NCBI RefSeq assembly: GCF_024171925.1
Contig: NZ_JAMTCO010000016.1
Location: 124,001-188,000, forward strand
From: Actinokineospora diospyrosa
GTDB taxonomy: Bacteria > Actinomycetota > Actinomycetes > Mycobacteriales > Pseudonocardiaceae
Reading direction: 5' to 3'
Length of the DNA stretch: 64,000 nucleotides
How positions within the stretch are numbered: the stretch's first letter is position 1; every line of letters starts with the position of its first letter. Shown here piece by piece: positions 58,008 through 64,000 of the stretch. The notes under the pieces are model-generated. The model searched no databases and was not told the DNA's origin. It saw nothing but the letters and a program-made list of their open reading frames with translations. The position numbers and the translations under genes were made by a program.

Positions 58008-58688
58008 GTGACCTCAGGACTCCCCGGGCGACTGCTCGACGACCTCGGCCCGGCCATCGTGACCGGTAAGTACCCCGCTGGCGCGGTCTTGCGCACCGAG
58101 GAGCTGGAGCGCGCGTTCCGGGTCTCGCGCACCGTCGTCCGCGAGGCGCTGCGCGTCCTGGAGGCGATGCGGCTGGTCAGCAGCCGCCGCCGGGTCGGCA
58201 TCACAGTCCTGCCCCGCACCGACTGGAACCTCTACGACCCCCGCGTCATCCGCTGGCGCCTCGACGGCCCCGACCGAGCGGGCCAACTGCGGTCGCTGAC
58301 CGAACTGCGCTCCGCCACCGAACCGGTCGCCGCCGCCCTGGCCGCCGCCCGCGCGACCCCCGAACAAGCAGGCGCCTTAACCGCCCTAGCCGTTCAGCTC
58401 CGTTCCAGCACCCACGACCTCGACGCGTTCCTCGTGCACGACATCGCCTTCCACCGGGTACTGCTGATCGCCTCCGGCAACGACATGTTCGCCCAACTCG
58501 GCGACGTGGTCGACGCCGTACTCACCGGCCGCACCCACCACCACCTCATGCCCCAAACCCCCAAACCCGAAGCCGTCCGCCTCCACGTCGAAGTAGCCGA
58601 AGCCATCGCCGCGGGCGACCCAGCCCGCGCCGAAGCCGCCATGCGCGCGATCGTCACCGAGGTGCTGGACGTTCTCCCTGGAACGTGA
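58008..58688 (+). CDS. GntR family regulator, FCD type
   Basis: The 226-residue protein has a winged-helix N-terminus (ELERAFRVSRTVVREALRVL) and an all-helical FCD ligand domain with the metal/ligand residues LVHDIAFHRVLLIASGN and RLHVEVAEAIAAGD. GACACT ends 6 nt before GTG 58008. Divergence from gntKP makes it the probable gluconate-responsive repressor. Its last 35 bp overlap the convergent jetD-like gene. Confidence 0.9.
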   Translation: MTSGLPGRLLDDLGPAIVTGKYPAGAVLRTEELERAFRVSRTVVREALRVLEAMRLVSSRRRVGITVLPRTDWNLYDPRVIRWRLDGPDRAGQLRSLTELRSATEPVAAALAAARATPEQAGALTALAVQLRSSTHDLDAFLVHDIAFHRVLLIASGNDMFAQLGDVVDAVLTGRTHHHLMPQTPKPEAVRLHVEVAEAIAAGDPARAEAAMRAIVTEVLDVLPGT

Positions 58689-59793
58689 GCAGGTCCGCGA
58701 CGAGGGTGGGCGCGAGGATGTGTTCGGGGATGGCCCAGCCTGCGCGCATCGCCTCGGGGAGGGTGGGGTCCCAGGGGGCGGTGAGCGGGTCGGGGCCTAG
58801 GGCGAGGAGGTCGTGTCCTGGGGTGAGGGCGGCTCGGTAGTCGTCGGCGGACATGCGCCAGGGGGTGCCGTTGGTGAGGGTCAGGGCCTGGTGGGTGATG
58901 AGCAGTCCGTGGGCGTCGAAGTCGCTGTGGATGTGGGCGGTGTGGAGCTTCGGCAGGATTGTGCGGGCGACCGGGTTCAGGTGTCCGGACAGGCAGATCA
59001 CCGGGTAGCGGACTCCGGCGGCGATGCAGTTGTCCACAACCACCGGACTTGTGCACACGAAAGCACTTACCCCTGCCGGGATGGTGTCGCGGATGGTCAG
59101 ATGGGTGGGCAAGCCCGCATCCGTCCGCGCCTCACATCCGGGGAACCCCCATGTCAGCACCGTTGTCGACACCGCGTCCAGCAGAACGCCGCTGCGCTCC
59201 CACAGCCGCCGCTCGTCCACTGTGGACTTCGGCAGGGCCGCCCCATGCGCCACCGCCGCCGCCCGCAGCACGAGCCCGGCCAGTCGTGTTCCTCGAACCA
59301 AACCCAGGTCCGACAACACGATCCACTCGGCTGGTGCCCCCTCGCCCAGGTGCAACCGCGCGATCGCCGCTGCCGCTCTCGGCGCGACCTCGGCCAACTC
59401 GGCAGGCGAGATCTTGGCGTACCGGCGGGCCTGATCCACCCACGCCGCGACCCAACCACCACTGACCCCGGCCGCCGCGACCGCCGCACCGAGGATGTCG
59501 TCCGCTTCCGCGGGGGCGACCACGCTGCCCGCTGACTCACCGAACAGGGAGGAGAGCAATTCGCCCAGCCCACAACTGAATACGGCGCGCACCCGGCTGT
59601 CGAGGTCGGCGACGACGATGGTCGTTCCGATGCCCGCGGTCAGTTCGCGCCCGATCACCGCGCTGACGGCCGACGCCGCCGCCGGGTCGGGGGCCTTGTA
59701 GCCCAGCTTGACCTGGCCGCGTGCCACCGCCGTGCGTGCCTGCCGCCACAACACGGCGAACTCGGGGCGACCCGGGTCGGGGTGGGTGGTCAC
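58654..59793 (-). CDS. jetD: TIGR02679/DUF2399 protein, JetD of a type III Wadjet-like system
   Basis: The 379-residue protein starts at GTG 59793 behind AGGAG. The C-terminal DUF2399 region is a Toprim-like nuclease domain: VICLSGHLNPVARTIL followed by HIHSDFDAHGLLI, with the DXD metal pair, and the N-terminal half matches TIGR02679 (WIVLSDLGLVRGTRLAG). In Wadjet systems the JetD nuclease cuts plasmid DNA that the JetABC SMC complex has extruded. It is separated from jetC by 580 bp, unlike the usual tight operon. Confidence 0.8.
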   Translation of the reverse strand: MTTHPDPGRPEFAVLWRQARTAVARGQVKLGYKAPDPAAASAVSAVIGRELTAGIGTTIVVADLDSRVRAVFSCGLGELLSSLFGESAGSVVAPAEADDILGAAVAAAGVSGGWVAAWVDQARRYAKISPAELAEVAPRAAAAIARLHLGEGAPAEWIVLSDLGLVRGTRLAGLVLRAAAVAHGAALPKSTVDERRLWERSGVLLDAVSTTVLTWGFPGCEARTDAGLPTHLTIRDTIPAGVSAFVCTSPVVVDNCIAAGVRYPVICLSGHLNPVARTILPKLHTAHIHSDFDAHGLLITHQALTLTNGTPWRMSADDYRAALTPGHDLLALGPDPLTAPWDPTLPEAMRAGWAIPEHILAPTLVADLLTFQGERPAPR

Positions 59794-59954
59794 GGCGCTG
59801 CGCTCCTGGGTGCTCGGGTTGGGCGGGCTGCTGGGCCGGTGGCCAGTGGACCGACCGCGCGGCGGAAGGTTGCTCCGCCTCGGGTCCGGTGAGTTCCGCG
59901 CGCTCGCGCGTCGCACCGGTGCCCCGGGGGAGTCTGTCCGGTCGTCGGGCGGAG

Positions 59955-60230
59955 GACCAGCGACCTGTGGTGGGTCTGGCACGGCCACGGGTGCGCGAGC
60001 GGCACCCGGACCTGGTCATCAGCGTCGACACCTGGCGGTACGAGGTGGGTCGGGCGGTGTGCGAGGTCGGGGCCGACCTGATCAACGACACCTGGGCAGG
60101 CGCGGACCCGAAGCCGGCCGAGTTCGGGGTCGGCATCGTCTGCTCGCACACCGGAGGCGCCGCGCGGACCGACCCCCACCGCGTCCGGTACGACGACGTG
60201 GTCGGCGAAGGCGTGACCGAGCTGGTGCTC
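59955..60230 (+). pseudogene. Dihydropteroate synthase (folP) internal fragment
   Basis: In the frame with codons starting at 59991 the plus strand reads RERHPDLVISVDTWRYEVGR, then AVCEVGADLINDTWAGADP, FGVGIVCSHTGGAARTDPHR and VRYDDVV. This is the middle of a FolP-type protein (the SVDTW and SHTGG active-site segments). Compared with intact FolP there is a deletion of several residues before FGVGIV, and both ends are lost; no start or downstream domain is present. It lies antisense to, and between, jetC and jetD. Confidence 0.75.
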
Positions 60231-60262
60231 GGCCAGCCGCCCTGCCGCGCGTCCGGCGAGCA

Positions 60263-60376
60263 TCACGTGCGCACCCGGGTGGCCGCGCTGCCGAAGGTGA
60301 CCATCCTGCCGCGTGCCTGCCGCGCTGCCCGGGTGCTGCGCTGTCGGGTCGAACGGGATCGGGGGTGGGTGGTCAC
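60263..60376 (-). pseudogene. Decayed duplicate of the jetD 5' end
   Basis: Immediately after jetC, GTG 60376 overlaps the jetC stop (GTGA) and opens VTTHPRSRSTRQRS, later RQARGRMVTFGSAATRV, stopping at 60263 after 37 codons. The intact jetD begins with the same VTTHP, from identical DNA (GTGACCACCCACCCC), and later shares GCGGCAGGCACGC. This appears to be the original coupled start of a jetD gene, now truncated where the folP fragment begins. Confidence 0.5.
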
Positions 60377-63300
60377 GGGTCGTCGCGGTCCAGGGAGGAG
60401 CCGTCCCAGGTGGTGTGGGTGCAGGCGACGCCGTGGCCGGATTTGGGGCGGAGCACGTCGTAGATGTGCATCCGCGGGATCCGGTTGGACACGCCCCAGC
60501 CGCTTGGCCAGGTGATGATCCAGTCCATGTCCAGGTCGACGAGCAGTTCGAGCATCCGGGCGATGGTGGGGTCGTCCAGCCGCTCGAAGGCCTCGTCGAG
60601 CAGGACCAGGCGCAGCGGCGACATGGTGGCCGCCAGGCCCGCGGAGATCGCGCCGTAGAACGCGGCGGCCGCGGCGAACAGCGTCACGTACGAGATCAGC
60701 CGGGTCTCGCCGGAGGACAGCTGGCGCAGGCGCCGGGAGCGGGGCTTGCCGTCCGGGCCGGTGTCGCGGACCCGGACGGTGAACGCGAACCAGGACCGGT
60801 AGTCCAGCGCCCGGGCCAGGATCTCGGTGTACCCGCCGGTCGCACTGTCGCGTTCGGACTCGATGCGCTCGGTGAAGACCTGCTGCAGCCGGGTGTCCTG
60901 CTCCTCGGTCCGCTGCGCGAACGGCACCCGCAGCAGCCGCAGCGCCTCCAGGGTGGACTCGTCCAGCCAGGCGGCGGGCTGCCAGTCCAGCCGGACGTGC
61001 ACGCCCTGGCTCGACCGGGCCGTGTCCAGGACGTCGTTCATCCGCCGGGTCAGGTCCTCGGCGACCGCGATCTGCGCCGACAGCCGCTCGGCCAGTTCCC
61101 GCACCAGGTGCAGCGCGAAGATCCCCTGGTACTGCTCGGTCAGGAACCCGCGCCGCTCGGCCAAGCGGGTGGCCACCCGTCGGGCGGCGACCGCGACCGG
61201 GGCCGGGCCCTCCTCCGCCGAGACGACCACGGTCAGGATCCCGGCGTGCCGCTCCGGCAGGACGTTGTGCGTCCCGGCCAGCGACGCCTGCAGGTTCTGC
61301 AGCTTGCCGAGCACGTTCTCCTCGCTGGGCAGCCGCTTGGCCTCGGCGACCGCGGTGGCCAGCAACTCCCAGGCCTGGGCGTCGTCGCCGGGGTGGTCCT
61401 CGTCGATCGCCGCAGGCCACACCCCGGGCGCGGCCAACGCCTCGGCAAACGCTTGCGCGGCAGCCGTGGCCGCCGCCCGCTTGCCGTCGATCTCCGCGCC
61501 CCTGGTGTCGAGCAGGGTCTGCGTCTTCACCACCTGGTTCGACAGCTCACCCGCCGCCCGCCGCGACTCCGGCAGCTCGGCGCGCACCGCCCGGCGGGCC
61601 TTCTCCAGCTCGCCCAGCTGCCGCGAGACCTCTTCCGCCGCGCCACCGACCGCCGCCGTCAGCTCGGCCAACGCGGCCGCCTCGCGGTGGAACGCCACGC
61701 ACTTCTCGTCGGCGACCCGCTCGGCGCTCTCCCGGTCGTCCACCGCCGCGTTGTGGTCGTGCAGCGCCTCGACCAAGTCCCGCACCGTGCCGACGCACCG
61801 CTTCGCCAACGCGTCGCGCAGGCTCTCCGCCGACCCGCGCGCCTGCGTCGCCGCCCGGTGCGCGTGTCGCAGCGCCTCGGTGTCCGCGGTCAGCCCCGCC
61901 GTGCCCGCGTCCTGCGCCAGCCCGGTCTCCATCGCGCGGACCCGGCCCTCGGCGGCCACGTGCTCCGAGCGCCGCCGCTCGGCCTTCGTCGCGGTCTCCT
62001 CGGCTTGGCGCGCGGCCTGCTCCGCGGTCACCCGGGCGCCGATCAGCTCCCGGTCGTCGGGGAACGCGTCGAGGTGGCGGTCCCACACCTCCACCGTCCG
62101 CGACCGGTCCCGCAGCTCGGACTCCGCCGCCGACAACTCGGTGTGCAGGACCTCCAGCGCCTCGGCCAGCTCCGCGATCGCCCGCTGCCGCGCCGCTTCC
62201 CGGGCACCCGCGCCGACGAACTCCGCGTCCGGCTTGGTCCCCGCTCCGCGCAACACACCCGCGCGCCAACGCCCGTCCGGCCACACCGCGAGCCCGGCGA
62301 ACTCCTCGCCGAAGGACACCGAGGCCAGCAACCCCGCCACGACCTCAGCGGGCACCGGCCCGTCCGGCTCTACCGCGGGCGCGAGCACCGAAGCCAACGG
62401 CGAGGTCACCACCTCGGACACCGCCAGCGCCGCCGCGATCACCCCGGTCCGCGCCGCCGCACCGATGCCCCCGTCCGGGCGGACCCACGCGGTCAGCAGC
62501 CCGCTGCCCTGCAGCGCCGCCTCCAGACCCGCGCGCTCGACCGGCGTCAGCGCGGTGAAGTCCACCAGCCGGTAGAACGGCGCCCCCGCGCCCTGGTCGA
62601 CCAACCCGGGCGGGGCCGCGTCAACGCCCTTGCGCAGCTCGATCAGCCGCGCCTCCGCCGACTTGACCCGTCCCACCAGCTCGTCCACGGTCTGCCGCGC
62701 CGCGGTGACCCGCTGCCGCAGCCCGGTCAGGTGCGGCGCGGCCCACTGCCGCGCGGCGTCCCTGGCCTGGCGGGTCGCCTCGGGGCCGGTCAGCACCGCT
62801 TCCGCGGCGGGCGGGCGCGGCGGCCGCGCCGCGTGGTCACCGGCGAACGGGCCAGCCGCGGTCCACGTGGCCGCCTTCTCGCACCACACCTCGGCCGCGC
62901 CGAGGAACCGCTGCCGGGCCTCGTTGCGCCGCCCGGCCGACTCGGTCGCCTCGATCTGCGCGTCCCGCGCCCCGGCCTGCAGCTTGTCCAGCTCCTGGCG
63001 GTCCGCGTCCAGCGACATCGCGCGGTCGTGCAGCGACATCGCCAGCGCGGCCCGGTGCGCCACCACGCTCGCCAGGTCCCCGGCCCGCCCGGCCGCCTCG
63101 GCCAGCGCCGTCGACAGCTCGTCCGGCGCGACCGGCGGTGGGGTCCTGCGCTGGATCGTCAGCGGTTCGGCCTCGGGGTCCGGCTTCGCCCGCACCCGGT
63201 CGGTCACCGTGCCCGGCACGGGTTCCGGTGCCGCTGGCACGGCGGGGCACAGCCCCGCGTCCAGCCCGGCGGCCGCCACGGCCTCCGAAGTGGACAGTGC

Positions 63301-64000
63301 GAGCTCGACGGCGTCCTCGACGTCGCCACCGAGCCTGCGCAGCACGGTCAGCACCGTCTCCACCGCGCGGTCGGCGTGGTTGCGCTGCACACCCGCGTTG
63401 TCGAGGGCCGCCCCGGCCGCCTCCCTGGTCCGCTCGACCAGCTTCTCCCGGTCTTGCAGGTCGCGCAGGCCCTGGTAGGCGGGCAGCGACTTGAGCGAGT
63501 CGATGGTGTTCTCCAGCTCGGCGTCGCGCTCCTCCAGCACGCCGACCCGTTCCTCCGCCTCGGCGTGCCGCCCGGTGTCGGCGTCCAGTCGCTGCTCAAG
63601 CTTGCGGATCTCGGCGTGCGCGCTGTCCAACGCCTTAGCGGCCGCTTGAGACTTAGCGCCAGAAGCGTGCAGGGCGCTGAGGGCGTAACCGGAGTAGGTG
63701 GCCAAGAACGCGCTCATAGCCGTATCGGCGGCGCTTAGCCTGCCGATGTTTTCCCGGATCGACTCCAGGTCCTCGAAAGACGTCGCCAGCTGCTCCACGA
63801 CGCCGGCATCCAGCGGTGGCAGGGCATCCGTGAGGATTTGCTCCAGCTGACCGTCTTGCACCTTCAACCCGATGTCGGGGTTGCGCAGGGTTCGCTGGAG
63901 GTGCAAGAGGTCGCCGTAACGCCCACCTGGAACGCCATAGACGGTCTCGGCGACCTTGGCGCGGAACGCTGCCTCGTCGTAGACCCTGTCCGCCCCGAGA
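60373..64000 (-). CDS. jetC: TIGR02680 SMC-like ATPase, JetC of a type III Wadjet-like system, 5' end outside window
   Basis: The frame is open to the window end (upstream residues read YDEAAFRAKVAETVYGVPGG), so the Walker A head is missing here; about 1209 codons are visible. A very long Arg/Glu/Ala-rich coiled coil is followed by the C-terminal ABC head: LRQLSSGETRLISYVTLFAA (signature) and LRLVLLDEAFERLDDPTIA (Walker B and D-loop). It resembles TIGR02680, the loop-extruding subunit. jetA and jetB would be expected upstream, beyond 64000. The TTG at 63906 is internal. Confidence 0.85.
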   Translation of the reverse strand, partial: LGADRVYDEAAFRAKVAETVYGVPGGRYGDLLHLQRTLRNPDIGLKVQDGQLEQILTDALPPLDAGVVEQLATSFEDLESIRENIGRLSAADTAMSAFLATYSGYALSALHASGAKSQAAAKALDSAHAEIRKLEQRLDADTGRHAEAEERVGVLEERDAELENTIDSLKSLPAYQGLRDLQDREKLVERTREAAGAALDNAGVQRNHADRAVETVLTVLRRLGGDVEDAVELALSTSEAVAAAGLDAGLCPAVPAAPEPVPGTVTDRVRAKPDPEAEPLTIQRRTPPPVAPDELSTALAEAAGRAGDLASVVAHRAALAMSLHDRAMSLDADRQELDKLQAGARDAQIEATESAGRRNEARQRFLGAAEVWCEKAATWTAAGPFAGDHAARPPRPPAAEAVLTGPEATRQARDAARQWAAPHLTGLRQRVTAARQTVDELVGRVKSAEARLIELRKGVDAAPPGLVDQGAGAPFYRLVDFTALTPVERAGLEAALQGSGLLTAWVRPDGGIGAAARTGVIAAALAVSEVVTSPLASVLAPAVEPDGPVPAEVVAGLLASVSFGEEFAGLAVWPDGRWRAGVLRGAGTKPDAEFVGAGAREAARQRAIAELAEALEVLHTELSAAESELRDRSRTVEVWDRHLDAFPDDRELIGARVTAEQAARQAEETATKAERRRSEHVAAEGRVRAMETGLAQDAGTAGLTADTEALRHAHRAATQARGSAESLRDALAKRCVGTVRDLVEALHDHNAAVDDRESAERVADEKCVAFHREAAALAELTAAVGGAAEEVSRQLGELEKARRAVRAELPESRRAAGELSNQVVKTQTLLDTRGAEIDGKRAAATAAAQAFAEALAAPGVWPAAIDEDHPGDDAQAWELLATAVAEAKRLPSEENVLGKLQNLQASLAGTHNVLPERHAGILTVVVSAEEGPAPVAVAARRVATRLAERRGFLTEQYQGIFALHLVRELAERLSAQIAVAEDLTRRMNDVLDTARSSQGVHVRLDWQPAAWLDESTLEALRLLRVPFAQRTEEQDTRLQQVFTERIESERDSATGGYTEILARALDYRSWFAFTVRVRDTGPDGKPRSRRLRQLSSGETRLISYVTLFAAAAAFYGAISAGLAATMSPLRLVLLDEAFERLDDPTIARMLELLVDLDMDWIITWPSGWGVSNRIPRMHIYDVLRPKSGHGVACTHTTWDGSSLDRDDP

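Noticed and set aside
59708-60515. Complete new gene on the plus strand between jetC and jetD
   Set aside because: Only the stretch from about 59955 to 60230 resembles a protein (DHPS), and it has internal loss and no start; the flanks match jetD 5' DNA or nothing.
60313-63738. 1141-codon open frame on the plus strand
   Set aside because: It is antisense to jetC, whose frame carries a clear ABC head and coiled coil; the long mirror frame is a by-product of very high GC.
1-64000. tRNA or rRNA genes
   Set aside because: No cloverleaf-type segment with a T-loop GTTCRANNC and matching acceptor stem, and no rRNA-like stretch, was noticed on reading; a tRNAscan run would be decisive.

Overview
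This window is chromosomal DNA from a high-GC actinobacterium, most likely a member of the Pseudonocardiales (an Actinokineospora/Saccharothrix-like genome). The grounds are the very high GC, the frequent GTG and TTG starts, many probable leaderless genes (a TANNNT hexamer 6-8 nt before the start codon), ESX/type VII accessory genes, AdnAB, MoeZ, DUF3107, DUF3152 and TIGR02569. Much of the middle matches, from memory, the Mycobacterium tuberculosis neighbourhood Rv3199c-Rv3212 (nudC, K+ channel, adnB, adnA, lipV, ATL, TIGR02569, moeZ, DUF3152, TetR, DUF3107, ferritin-like, rhlE), but split and rearranged.

Layout. 1-3.5 kb: an ESX accessory cassette (EspG, Gly/Pro-rich secreted-type protein, small helical protein, EspG). 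3.5-15.4 kb: a micro membrane protein, corA with a candidate leader ORF, MaoC, DUF2332, NUDIX, PH-domain and PHP proteins, MarC, ArsC-like, a RecB-type nuclease, an alpha/beta hydrolase and AurF-type diiron oxygenase pair divergent from a TetR gene, DUF4873, DUF3107 and a ferritin-like protein. 15.6-19.7 kb: rhlE, an Rv3212-like membrane protein and a hydrolase. 19.7-33.3 kb: two large, inverted, mostly non-coding repeats (19735-20570 and 32413-33310) flank about 12 kb carrying FHA/PP2C genes, TetR, hydrolase, DUF3152, moeZ, TIGR02569 and a three-gene nitrate operon. Each repeat contains paired actinomycete DnaA boxes (TTGTCCACA) 19 bp apart, a roughly 145-bp palindromic element and 68-bp tandem repeats. 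33.4-37.7 kb: lipoproteins, pirin, TPR, small proteins, ATL and a LipV-like hydrolase. 37.8-46.8 kb: adnA, adnB, a KAP-family P-loop NTPase whose C-terminus looks like a ribosomal L7/L12 C-terminal domain, and a TrkA-type K+ channel. 46.8-55.8 kb: cell-envelope genes (Zn peptidase, DUF2207, LPXTG protein), an M16 peptidase pair and nudC. 56-58.7 kb: a gluconate module (permease, kinase, GntR regulator). 58.6-64 kb: jetD and the 3' part of jetC of a type III Wadjet-like system, separated by a folP fragment and a decayed copy of the jetD 5' end.

How parts work together. AdnAB is the mycobacterial-type end-resection helicase-nuclease. The KAP/L7-L12 protein lies between it and the channel gene, where mycobacteria have nothing. 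The nitrate genes overlap by 4 nt each and should act as one operon (uptake, reduction, electron delivery); their reductase carries six in-frame 30-bp repeats inside its Fe-S motif. The most unusual points are the DnaA-box inverted repeats, the KAP-L7/L12 fusion, the repeat inside the nitrate reductase, the corA leader ORF and two leaderless micro-ORFs that overlap the starts of adnB and the channel gene. All homology calls come from reading the sequence; no database search was run.
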